DNA of 64,000 bases, taken from positions 1 through 64,000 of the IMG/VR virus record IMGVR_UViG_3300021093_000062. One strand, given 5' to 3'. Origin of the DNA: a virus. The position numbers and the translations under genes were made by a program. Under the pieces are notes generated by a model. That model saw nothing but the letters and a program-made list of their open reading frames with translations, did no database searches and had not been told where the DNA came from. Positions 56,213-64,000 of the stretch are shown piece by piece (the stretch's first letter is position 1; each line of letters starts with the position of its first letter).

Positions 56213-56360
56213 TCTAAAAAGTATATACTGGGAATACGAAGGCGTAGCCTCTGTCTACAAAGGGTTTAGTTTAAACGACATACGGGACATGAGTGTCCGG
56301 CAAAGAGATTTTTGGTTTCGTATGGCTAAGTGGCGACTAACGGATGGAGGTGGTGGTTAA
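56175..56360 (+). CDS. Frameshifted extension of the tail assembly chaperone
   Basis: A frame open from 56175 to a stop at 56358-56360 encodes a protein-like segment including YWEYEGVASVYKGFSLND, DMSVRQRDFWFRMAKWR. No ATG, GTG or TTG occurs before this segment, so it cannot be started independently; it is offset by +1 (equivalent to -2) from the chaperone frame, with TCC-CTT-TTA at 56195-56203 as a candidate slip site before the stop at 56210. The TAA overlaps the tape-measure ATG. The arrangement strongly suggests programmed frameshifting giving a long chaperone form. Confidence 0.7.
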   Translation, partial: TSISTGYPFYSPNLKSIYWEYEGVASVYKGFSLNDIRDMSVRQRDFWFRMAKWRLTDGGGG

Positions 56361-59300
56361 TGGCAAATGATGATGAAATCCAGAAAATGGTTTCAAAAGA
56401 AACTCAGTCTATGGCTAAGGCTGAAGTTGGTATTAACGCTGACACCACCGACTTACGTAACATTACGGAAGCCCTTAAAAAAGCGTCTGAGGAAGGTAAA
56501 CGCCTAGCGACAAGCCTGGGTCAGGCTGTGAAGGCCATGCGCCAACTAAAGGAGATGGGTCTCGTACAAGTGTACGACCAATCCGCGCATTGGAGTGGGG
56601 GTCAAGGTGGAGGTGGGGGCGGTGCTGGTGGTGGACAGCTAAGCGTCGGCAGCACTCCAGTAGCAGGTTCCAAACCAAGTCACCCAGCACCTGTAACACC
56701 AGCACCAAACGCCGTTGCAGCTGCGGGAGGTGCCCCAGCTGGTATTGCTGGACTACAGGGGGTAGCAGGTTCATTTTTTAGAGGAGCTAACCCTGGAACA
56801 TTCCCAGGCGTTCCGGGGGTACTCGGTTCCGGTGGAACTGGGGTAATTGGTGGAGCTGCTCAGGTGGGAGCGGGTGGTCTTGGTGCAGGAAACATAGCAA
56901 CAATAATTGGAAGTCTTGGTTCACAAATTGTTAGTGCAATTGACAAGCGTGTTGACGCTGGTAGAGGGTACTCACTAGCCGCAGATAAAAGCACACTAGT
57001 GATGCAGCAGCTCACAGGCATGAGCCAAAGCGGAGTAATGAACAACCTAAGAATGCCACTAACCCAGTATAAACTTGGAGTTAACGGTATTAACGAAATG
57101 CTGGACCTACAGGCCAGGACTGGTATAAATGCTGCAGGTCAGGCCCGAAGCGTTGAAATGATGAGAACTCTTAGCGGGTTTACCATGGATGCTGCTGGAG
57201 CTACTGGGATTATTGAGAGTATGGCTGACCCAGAAACAGTCAACAAAATGTTCATGATGACTGGTATGAGTTTAATTGGGCCTGGTGGTAAACAACGGTC
57301 CGCTCAATCTTTGATTGAAAGCATGGCTAAGCGAGCTGGACTAATGGACCCCAAGCTCGCCGCATCGGCTATGGCTCCAGGTTCTGTATCGCGTGCAACA
57401 CTATCTCAAATGGGTGTTACTGGCGACATGCAGGAACAGGTTCTTAGATTTGCACAATCAAACGCAGCATTTCGTAAGCGCGGTGGAAAAGGCACATACG
57501 ATCCAACAAAAGAAGAAGATCGTAAGCTTATGGGTATCGATGATACCTTTGCTATGGAAGCTGAGGAAACTCAACGTCGTCGTGGGAAGCGCGAAGAGCA
57601 GTTTTATAGAGACCAGGCGGATGCTTACGCAAAATTAGAACGTCAGACACAACGCCTTACCGACGTGATGGCTAAGTTTGAGCATGCAATGGAAGGAATA
57701 ATTGGCGCAAGAACCAGTGGAAGAGTTGGTCAAAAGCTTCTTGGTGGTATGGCAGGAGCTGCTGGAATCGGAATGTTGGGGTTAGGTGTCGCTACCGGTG
57801 GAATTGGGTGGTTGGCTGGTGGAGCTATTCTCGGTGGTTTAGGCAAAGTACTAGGCGACCCAAATACCAGCGATGATTTTTCGTCCTCAATATGGACCCC
57901 ACGTAGTTCTAGTACACCGGTTACTGGGAGTAGTATGTCTACTGTACCAGCTGGTACACCTGCTGGTCCACCTCCTGCTGCTCCCCCAGCCATACCAGAA
58001 TCACCTCCAGTAGCGGTTTGGACTCCTGGCCAATTTGACGAATTTAGAACTGGACTTGCAGCTACCTACACTGACACTTTTCTTGAAACTCAATACAGTC
58101 GTAAACAAGAGCACACGATTCAAGACACTGGTGAATTTAAAGAACTGAACAGGGCGCTAAGGAAAGCCGTAAACAGCATGGCAGACAGAGCAATGGCAGA
58201 AGCCGGACTAGATATTAACCTAGTCAGTGGTAGGCGGTCTACTGATGAGCAAGCAAAACTTTTCTTAGAGAGGTATCAAGTAGCACCTGCAGGTGTAACA
58301 CAGTACAAAGACTCTTACGACGGCAAATATTATAAAGTTAAACAATTCTACGGCGCTAACTGGATGAAGAAGCCATTCAACAGTGCCCCCCCAGTTGCGG
58401 TACCAGGTACTTCGCTGCACGAAATTGGTATGGCGGCAGACATTGACATGTCTGATCCGCGTGTCGCAGCATGGGTACGTAATAACAAATGGAGGTTCAA
58501 TCTGGTTTCAGGTGAAGGGGAAGAGCACCACCTACAGCTTGCTTGGACAAAAGACATGTCACTAAGCCAGTTCTTGGGCACCACCGGTTTAAGTATGGAG
58601 CAAGCAAACACTAATGCCCATGTAGCCATTGGTGGACGCGCTCGTTATACAAATTCGTTTAGACCTGGTTTTGGTGTTGACATTAATAAGTTTTCAGAGG
58701 CACTTCTTAGAAGGTGGGGTTACACCATAACTCCTGAAAAAATCATGTTACTTAGATCATGGTCCGACAAAGAAGGTACTGGTGGATCATACAACCCAAT
58801 GAACGTAGTCTCCGGCAATAACCGTTATGATCCTACTACTGGGTACGAACGAGTCGAAACAAACTATAACATCAATGGTCGCCACCCTGTTCAAAACTTT
58901 GATAATTTTGAACAGGGTGTTGAATACACAGCGCTTCATCTAGGGACAAATAACTCCGCATTAATGAGCGTTTTGTCAAAAACCAACCCAACGGTTGACG
59001 AAATAAGAGCAGTCCTATCCTCAGTTGGTAGGCAAACAATGCTAGGAATATTCAATAATTACGTTAAAAGATCACAAGATTCTGGATACACTATACACAA
59101 TGCGGCTAAAATGACCGGAACATCCGGAGTTCAAAAGTTTCTATCTGGCATGGACCTTGGTACAAGAAATATATTTACTTTTGCCGGTGATCCTCAGATG
59201 CCAGGTAGTGGCTCAACTTCTCCAGTATCACTTCCAAGTCTTATGCCAGTGTCTCAATCGTCTGGTACTTCTTCGGTTGTCCATCAAGGCAGCACAGTTA

Positions 59301-59437
59301 CTATATCACCAGTAATAAACTTGCAAACAACTGGTAATGCAGGGAACATAAGTGAGTATGATTTAAGATTAATGGCAAAGAGGATTGCAAAGTTAATAGA
59401 ACAAGAAACAAATCTTGACAAGATCAGGAGAGCGTAA
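56360..59437 (+). CDS. Tape measure protein with two murein-hydrolase-like domains
   Basis: 1025 residues from ATG 56360 (TAATG with the frameshift product; the longer frame to 56330 overlaps that product). The first half has helical and Gly/Ala-rich segments and a membrane-like hydrophobic Gly patch near residue 460-500. Residues about 585-735 hold an M15 peptidase-like domain: SGRRSTDEQ, SLHEIGMAADIDM (H and D ligands about 684-694) and EEHHLQL (about 721-727). Residues about 770-910 hold a lysozyme-like domain with SDKEGTGGSYNPMN and PVQNFDNFEQGVEYTALHL. It sets tail length and likely opens the wall at injection. Confidence 0.85.
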   Translation: MANDDEIQKMVSKETQSMAKAEVGINADTTDLRNITEALKKASEEGKRLATSLGQAVKAMRQLKEMGLVQVYDQSAHWSGGQGGGGGGAGGGQLSVGSTPVAGSKPSHPAPVTPAPNAVAAAGGAPAGIAGLQGVAGSFFRGANPGTFPGVPGVLGSGGTGVIGGAAQVGAGGLGAGNIATIIGSLGSQIVSAIDKRVDAGRGYSLAADKSTLVMQQLTGMSQSGVMNNLRMPLTQYKLGVNGINEMLDLQARTGINAAGQARSVEMMRTLSGFTMDAAGATGIIESMADPETVNKMFMMTGMSLIGPGGKQRSAQSLIESMAKRAGLMDPKLAASAMAPGSVSRATLSQMGVTGDMQEQVLRFAQSNAAFRKRGGKGTYDPTKEEDRKLMGIDDTFAMEAEETQRRRGKREEQFYRDQADAYAKLERQTQRLTDVMAKFEHAMEGIIGARTSGRVGQKLLGGMAGAAGIGMLGLGVATGGIGWLAGGAILGGLGKVLGDPNTSDDFSSSIWTPRSSSTPVTGSSMSTVPAGTPAGPPPAAPPAIPESPPVAVWTPGQFDEFRTGLAATYTDTFLETQYSRKQEHTIQDTGEFKELNRALRKAVNSMADRAMAEAGLDINLVSGRRSTDEQAKLFLERYQVAPAGVTQYKDSYDGKYYKVKQFYGANWMKKPFNSAPPVAVPGTSLHEIGMAADIDMSDPRVAAWVRNNKWRFNLVSGEGEEHHLQLAWTKDMSLSQFLGTTGLSMEQANTNAHVAIGGRARYTNSFRPGFGVDINKFSEALLRRWGYTITPEKIMLLRSWSDKEGTGGSYNPMNVVSGNNRYDPTTGYERVETNYNINGRHPVQNFDNFEQGVEYTALHLGTNNSALMSVLSKTNPTVDEIRAVLSSVGRQTMLGIFNNYVKRSQDSGYTIHNAAKMTGTSGVQKFLSGMDLGTRNIFTFAGDPQMPGSGSTSPVSLPSLMPVSQSSGTSSVVHQGSTVTISPVINLQTTGNAGNISEYDLRLMAKRIAKLIEQETNLDKIRRA

Positions 59438-59439
59438 GT

Positions 59440-61722
59440 ATGACTTACAAGATAAGCAGGGACTCACTATTTAACCAACTACCCCCCGGTGTCAGACAGG
59501 GTGAAGTAACTAATAATCAACTGGTTGAAAACACACCATTTTCGTATCCAACGAACGTTGCTAGAATTTCTGATTTTAGTGGACTTGGGCAAGGCTCTCT
59601 GTCTAATGCCAATAACCAAAGTGTTACGCTAACACGTGGGTTTATGCGAAACCTAATGACAAACCTGGGACAAGACCAACCAAAATTCCCAGATGTTAGG
59701 TGCTTCTTTCAGTTTAACCCCCAAGACATCGAACACGTAATTGAAGCTAGAAAAGACATGTACTTGCCTATTCTTCAAGATCCAAACCAGCTGCGACAGC
59801 CAATGGCTGGCAATGCAATGTTCAACTTTGAGCTAATTTTTGACAGAACAATGGAAGTTAACTCATCCACGTACAGCACTGTTTCTCAAGGTGGAGAACC
59901 ACTTCCTAACTCTAAACTTCCAGGAACCGTGGGGGTGTTTCATGATTTACGTGTTCTGTATTCAATTATAGGTCAAGGTTTAAGTGAAGAGTTGCTTGAA
60001 GCACAGCAGGCAAAACTAAAGAATGACGTTAGACAATTTGCTATAAAAAACTACAACTCTTTAAACCTGCAATACAACTCAGAGACTACCGAGTTTAAGG
60101 CAAACCAAACTCTATTAGACCCATCAGAAGACACCTATGGTGACGACCCTAATGCGGCAGCAACCGCCAACTTCTTAAATAGCATTGTGTCTAACCCCGA
60201 ATCGTCATCTATAAATACATTCATGGCAGACTTCAACGTAGGGAACTCAGCTTTCTTAATTCCCCAACCATGTCGTGTTGTATTTTCACCAGTGTTTATG
60301 GTCGATGGATTTGTTATGGGTACAAAAGTTTTGTTTACTAAATTTAGTACAAAAATGATCCCTACTCAGTGTAAAGTTTACATAACTATGCAAGCTACTT
60401 ATCTTGGATTTGCTAGAGCAAAAACATTTATAACTGAGCAGCTTGATGAAACTGCAAGACAAAATACAGAAAACGTTAGAATTGCTGAGAGGGAGTTAGG
60501 GTCTGTTGGGTCCGAGCTGTCCTCAGCTGTTCCCAACATTACGGTTGGGTTTTCCAGTGATCCTAGAGTAATAACCAAACCTAGTGATTCTGCATCAGGT
60601 CTGTATTCCACTGAACTTTATGATTCTATATTAAATAACATACCCACTACAGTTGGCTACGCTTATCAACCTCTTTGGTTATACGCTACCAAAGGGTTTT
60701 GGTACACTCGTCCATCGATTACAAACTACGCGGGAGCACCAGCTGGAACTGGCTCTAAAACAAACATAGCTGTTAACGGTGGTAGTGAGAGTTACGACCC
60801 GCTATACATGCTTCAAAGCCCATTAACAGACAGAACCCCGCATTTCCAACCACAGTTATCTGTGAGAATTTGCCCTAGCGAAGAAAGCAAAAAACAGATA
60901 AAAGAAGATATATTTGAAAAACTGCAGTCATCTAACCCAAAGCTTTCTTTTGAAGTAGTAGCACATATTTTTGGTCCATTTGCAACCCAATCAGCTGCAC
61001 AAACATTTGTTGATACTAAGATGGGGAAAACCCCATTCTCTGCGTTATCTAAAGATGTTAGAGACTCTGGTTTGTATGTCGGTAAATATTATGTTCGTAA
61101 AGACATTGACACAGCGGATAAATGGGATGACTACGCTAAAGATCCGCAGAACTGGACTATGGACATGAAGACCGCCAACGATGACTCAAACAGCTTAAAT
61201 ACCGCCTCTAGTCCAATAACACCTAGTACTAAAAACTCCCAAAACAAGTCTGTAGTAGATGAAGTAGACGCCCGAATTGCAGCGGCTTATGATAGCGCCC
61301 TAACCGGTTACCCTGACCAAGCATCTTCAGTAAACACAGCTATTAGTAACACAAAAAAGCTGTATTACGACGGGATATCATCGAAAGTTGAAAATATTAA
61401 TCCAAGATGGGTCGGCCCAGCTATAAACTTTAGAGGAGCGGTTGGAATGCCGCAAGAGGTATACCTAATAACGACAGAGAGTGGTGGAGATAGGCTAGAC
61501 TCTCTACTACAGTTAGTAGACAACGTACATGGATTAAGTACTAAGTACTTTGCAATCGTAGTTGACGCAGTAATTACGTATGAAATCGAAACAGCAGCTG
61601 GTGTCTATAAAAAGGCTTCTCCAGGTGGAGTTAGAAACACCGCAGTTAAATCAGGTGGTGACTTTGGTTTTACAACTTCATTGAACTTGGGCTGGGGAGG
61701 GTTGGCTCTTTTGCCAATATAA
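59440..61722 (+). CDS. Large baseplate/tail hub-associated protein
   Basis: 760 residues, starting 3 bases after the tape-measure stop. The N-terminus includes FFQFNPQDIEHVIEARKDM and FELIFDRTMEVN, the pattern of LysM-partnered hub proteins downstream of tape measures. VAHIFGPFATQSAAQTFVD near residue 505-525 resembles a SPOR-like segment. The long polar central part is without motif. It precedes a LysM-like protein and a gpD hub, giving the usual hub gene order. Confidence 0.7.
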   Translation: MTYKISRDSLFNQLPPGVRQGEVTNNQLVENTPFSYPTNVARISDFSGLGQGSLSNANNQSVTLTRGFMRNLMTNLGQDQPKFPDVRCFFQFNPQDIEHVIEARKDMYLPILQDPNQLRQPMAGNAMFNFELIFDRTMEVNSSTYSTVSQGGEPLPNSKLPGTVGVFHDLRVLYSIIGQGLSEELLEAQQAKLKNDVRQFAIKNYNSLNLQYNSETTEFKANQTLLDPSEDTYGDDPNAAATANFLNSIVSNPESSSINTFMADFNVGNSAFLIPQPCRVVFSPVFMVDGFVMGTKVLFTKFSTKMIPTQCKVYITMQATYLGFARAKTFITEQLDETARQNTENVRIAERELGSVGSELSSAVPNITVGFSSDPRVITKPSDSASGLYSTELYDSILNNIPTTVGYAYQPLWLYATKGFWYTRPSITNYAGAPAGTGSKTNIAVNGGSESYDPLYMLQSPLTDRTPHFQPQLSVRICPSEESKKQIKEDIFEKLQSSNPKLSFEVVAHIFGPFATQSAAQTFVDTKMGKTPFSALSKDVRDSGLYVGKYYVRKDIDTADKWDDYAKDPQNWTMDMKTANDDSNSLNTASSPITPSTKNSQNKSVVDEVDARIAAAYDSALTGYPDQASSVNTAISNTKKLYYDGISSKVENINPRWVGPAINFRGAVGMPQEVYLITTESGGDRLDSLLQLVDNVHGLSTKYFAIVVDAVITYEIETAAGVYKKASPGGVRNTAVKSGGDFGFTTSLNLGWGGLALLPI

Positions 61723-61725
61723 ACT

Positions 61726-61971
61726 ATGAAGACAAAATACTTTTCCACTGATAGATACTCATTAGATAGCTCCGGGCAAACTGCTTCAAGAACCCGGTTT
61801 GTTGCAAGTGGGTACTCTGTGTACACATCCGTTGCTGGAGATACCTTTATGTCCTTAAGTATCAGATTTTTAGGGGATCAATCTCGTTATTGGGAAATTG
61901 CAGATATTAACCCTCAAGTTGAATGGCCCGATAGAATACCAATTGGTACCACACTGAGGATTCCAATATGA
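61726..61971 (+). CDS. LysM-like tail protein (gpX type)
   Basis: 81 residues. GYSVYTSVAGDTFMSLSIRFLGDQSRYWEIADINPQ ends in WPDRIPIGTTLRIP; the D-T-x-x-S-x-x-x-G...Y-W-x-I-A-x-x-N..P..I-x-x-G-x-x-L-x-I-P pattern is a LysM-type tail protein as in phage P2 gpX and its relatives. It probably caps the tube/hub contact. ATGA-coupled to the gpD-like gene. Confidence 0.75.
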   Translation: MKTKYFSTDRYSLDSSGQTASRTRFVASGYSVYTSVAGDTFMSLSIRFLGDQSRYWEIADINPQVEWPDRIPIGTTLRIPI

Positions 61972-63131
61972 TTGGCCCTTCTATAAACAAGTTTTCTGCA
62001 AGCTGCAGATTCCAAATACACGGAGTACCCCTAGACCACACGTCTATTATTGAATACGAACTTTCATTGTCCGAGAACAAACACGATTTACTAATCGTAA
62101 CTATGGCTGGCGTTCCAGCAGCCGCAGTAACTGACTACATAGGAGTACCAGTAACTTTTTCCCTTGGGGAGGGTGTGGGGACATCACAACAGTTTGTTGG
62201 GTATGTTTCGTATGTTGAGCCAATGCACAACGCAAGAGACGGTCTAATAAACAAAAGCCCAATACAGCTAGCGAAAGTGTACTGCATTGGGGCATCAATG
62301 ATTATGAAAGAAGTAAGATCAAAAGTATGGGAAACCCCATCACTTACAGAGATCGTTACTTTTATATCAGACACTCATGGATTTAGTGTTGATTACCCTA
62401 AGGATTCTTATAAGCCTATTCGGCTGGTTCAATCAAGTGAAAGCGATTGGTCGTTTTTAAACAGAGTCTGTAAGAAGTTTGGTTTGGCTTTTTCACTACA
62501 CGGAACACACCTTCATCTATGGGACAGAAGCAAGTTTACTGGTCGAGCCTCGTCATACCATAGAGCTATGACTAGCAATAGGACTCAAGAAAATAGACCG
62601 TTCTACGTGCTTAATTTTGAAGCAACCCTAGGAAAAATCTCGTCTTCGGGAGACCGAAGTCGAAATGTAGTTACTGTTTTGGATTCACAAAATAACATAC
62701 ATGTAGTATTGGACGAAACCTCTGAGTATTTTCCCGGATCTACTGACTCACCCAAACTATTTAAAAAACCTCTTACTCTATCTCTTAACTCTTTAGAAGA
62801 GGGTGTTAGAACTATAGATTCATACGACAAGTACAACTCAATTTACAATGCAAAACTTAACGTAATGTATGGCGGAGGGGCTGTTCCTGGTGGCATACTT
62901 TACCTTGATGGATTTGACTCAAAGTTCGACGGGTTCTGGTATATATCTGATGTAACTCATTTTGTTAAATCAGAGAACTATGTAACAGAGTTAATCCTGG
63001 CAAAATCAGAGGAATTTAATCAGGTTGTTGACACTTCTAATGTCACTACATTTCAAACACCACAGGAGTACAAGATGAGTTTTAATGAAGAGTGGATTGC
63101 TAGCACAGCTAGGGTGTATGAGTATGCCTAG
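61968..63131 (+). CDS. gpD/T4 gp27-like baseplate hub protein
   Basis: 387 residues. FQIHGVPLDHTSIIEYELSL leads a first beta-barrel; GEGVGTSQQFVGYVSYVEP and LVQSSESDWSFLNRVCKKFGLAFSLHGTHLHLW are the core of gpD/VgrG-type hub proteins, where SDW-x-F-L-x-x-x is strongly conserved. It forms the trimeric hub below the tube. The next gene overlaps its stop, and the OB-fold protein follows. Confidence 0.85.
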   Translation: MIGPSINKFSASCRFQIHGVPLDHTSIIEYELSLSENKHDLLIVTMAGVPAAAVTDYIGVPVTFSLGEGVGTSQQFVGYVSYVEPMHNARDGLINKSPIQLAKVYCIGASMIMKEVRSKVWETPSLTEIVTFISDTHGFSVDYPKDSYKPIRLVQSSESDWSFLNRVCKKFGLAFSLHGTHLHLWDRSKFTGRASSYHRAMTSNRTQENRPFYVLNFEATLGKISSSGDRSRNVVTVLDSQNNIHVVLDETSEYFPGSTDSPKLFKKPLTLSLNSLEEGVRTIDSYDKYNSIYNAKLNVMYGGGAVPGGILYLDGFDSKFDGFWYISDVTHFVKSENYVTELILAKSEEFNQVVDTSNVTTFQTPQEYKMSFNEEWIASTARVYEYA

Positions 63132-63357
63132 CTCAGATATAACCCTGCATAGGGCCCTGGTGGTTCGGGTATCTGGTAACAGCGTGTATGTAAAGATACC
63201 CAGCGTTCTTGGGTCAAATGAGTCAATAGCATTACACACCCCTAAGAACCCAGCAGCTAATTGGCCACCTGTTGATGGTAACCAGTTAATTGTTGCAGTT
63301 GAAGGTGAGAACTTTAATAAAGTTTACGCTATAGCAAATATCGATATTGGTATATAG
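63124..63357 (+). CDS. OB-fold baseplate spike/hub protein
   Basis: Start set at ATG 63124 with AGGGTG upstream (ATG 63118 also possible). The 77-residue product reads ALVVRVSGNSVYVKIPSV, WPPVDGNQLIVAVEGENFNKVYAIANI, the strand-loop-strand pattern of gpV/gp5 N-terminal OB folds that sit at the base of the spike. No lysozyme domain follows. It lies between hub and gp25-like genes as in other phages. Confidence 0.7.
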   Translation: MPSSDITLHRALVVRVSGNSVYVKIPSVLGSNESIALHTPKNPAANWPPVDGNQLIVAVEGENFNKVYAIANIDIGI

Positions 63358-63369
63358 TTTGGAGTAGCC

Positions 63370-63768
63370 ATGAAATCTATAAAGATTCCGTTCTCGTTCG
63401 TAGGTGGAAAAGTAAACTCCACAACGGACGAGGGTACTATCGCCAACCAAAAAATAGAGGCTGTGTTAACCACAATTCGTGGCGAACGAATCTTAAACCA
63501 AACGTTTGGCAGCGACATCAAGCTACTTGTAAATGATACACCTAATGAAATTATTTTAGCTGATGCTAAAATAGAGGCTATACATGACTTAAAAGGCCAG
63601 GTGTCGGGTGCTCAAATAATTGATATGAACTTTGACCTTGATTCACTGACTAGTGATGACCCAACTTTAAATGTATATGTTACATATAGACTACCATTAG
63701 GAAACTATAGGACTGGGAGAGTTAAACTGGCTGTTCCTGGGTTAATTACAGAAGATACGATCGTGTAG
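63370..63768 (+). CDS. gp25-like baseplate wedge protein
   Basis: 132 residues with GGAGTAGCC upstream. TIRGERILNQTFGSDIKLLV is the W25/gpW-family core (x-x-G-E-R-x-x-x-x-x-F-G-S-x-I), preceded by IANQKIEAVL and followed by a beta end (DPTLNVYVTYRLPLGNYRTG). It bridges sheath and wedge in contractile tails. No active lysozyme residues are needed in this family. Confidence 0.9.
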   Translation: MKSIKIPFSFVGGKVNSTTDEGTIANQKIEAVLTTIRGERILNQTFGSDIKLLVNDTPNEIILADAKIEAIHDLKGQVSGAQIIDMNFDLDSLTSDDPTLNVYVTYRLPLGNYRTGRVKLAVPGLITEDTIV

Positions 63769-63775
63769 GTAACTT

Positions 63776-64000
63776 ATGCCATCTGACCAAACATTTAATT
63801 ACGCAAGTAGAACCTACGGTACTATTCGCCAAGACTTGCTTGCTAGAGCTTCTACGGTAGCACCAGACTGGACTGACAGAGACACGTCTGACTTTGGTAT
63901 GTTATTTGTAGATCTATGGTCGTATATCGGGGACATAGTTCACTACTACATTGACCGCACCGGTAGGGAGTCTTTCATATCCACAGCAACACAAAGAGAG
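63776..64000 (+). CDS. Baseplate J-like (T4 gp6-like) wedge protein, 3'-truncated
   Basis: Starts at ATG 63776 with AGGTAACTT upstream and runs off the window after 75 codons. MPSDQTFNYASRTYGTIRQDLLARA...DWTDRDTSDFGMLFVDLWSYIGDIVHYYIDR is the start of the baseplate-J family, where D-F-G-x-x-x-x-x-L-x-A/S-Y-I-G-D is characteristic. It would form the wedge that triggers sheath contraction. It follows the gp25-like gene, the usual order. Confidence 0.85.
   Translation, partial: MPSDQTFNYASRTYGTIRQDLLARASTVAPDWTDRDTSDFGMLFVDLWSYIGDIVHYYIDRTGRESFISTATQRE

Overview
The window is 64 kb of a larger linear or circularly permuted genome of a contractile-tailed (myovirus-type) dsDNA bacteriophage, cut at both ends: the first gene is open at the left edge and a baseplate J-like gene runs off the right edge. 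The virion genes are diagnostic: terminase large subunit, portal, N4-gp56-type capsid protein, tail sheath, tail tube, tape measure, gpD-like hub, gp25-like wedge. An actinobacterial host is suggested by two WhiB-type Fe-S proteins (4211-4585 and 9640-9891). The phage DNA is AT-richer than typical actinobacteria, apart from a GC-rich island at about 21220-22020. No integrase, polymerase or primase is visible here.

Layout. (1) 1-7180, plus strand: small and accessory genes including a Cys-cluster protein with a possible TGT/DpdA-like barrel, an Nmad1-like protein, WhiB, a secreted lysozyme-fold protein, a small HTH protein, a glycosyltransferase and a dCMP-deaminase-type enzyme. This arm ends in a bidirectional terminator at 7196-7240. 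(2) 7278-20008, minus strand, converging on the same terminator: a dense operon of overlapping, mostly small genes. It includes a pyrimidine-dimer glycosylase, a CpaE/ParA-like ATPase, a sigma-70 region-4 protein, an HNH endonuclease, a second WhiB, an SNF2 helicase and a VWA/HExxH protein paired with a MoxR-like AAA+ ATPase. (3) 20009-21388: a 1.4 kb gene-free segment with a tRNA-Arg(UCU), a 138-nt pseudoknot-like element, a roughly 650-nt hairpin-rich stretch (candidate large structured RNA) and an array of GTGAC-type dyad repeats. (4) 21389-21940, minus: a GC-rich membrane-protein gene. (5) 22142-64000, plus strand, the late arm: unknown genes including a tandem paralogue pair; a glycan/methyltransferase/epimerase cassette; tRNA-Ile(UAU); a run of tiny membrane, lipoprotein and zinc-ribbon genes; tail fibres with His-x-His-rich collar domains; a 2OG-Fe(II) oxygenase; holin and endolysin; terminase, portal, scaffold and capsid; connectors; sheath, tube and tape measure; baseplate.

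How it works together. Region 2 looks like the early/middle programme (repair, transcription control, chaperone-like AAA+/VWA machine). Region 5 is the morphogenesis and lysis programme. The two tRNAs read AGA and AUA, codons frequent in the phage genes but typically rare in high-GC actinobacteria. The tail-chaperone gene is followed by an out-of-frame, start-codon-less extension (56175-56360) whose stop overlaps the tape-measure start, the classic arrangement for a programmed frameshift. Several genes shorter than 60 codons were found by reading between the longer ones (10729-10905, 19671-19844, 19841-20008, 28663-28827, 28824-28955, 30121-30300, 30297-30416, 36049-36204, 43336-43497, 50564-50719).
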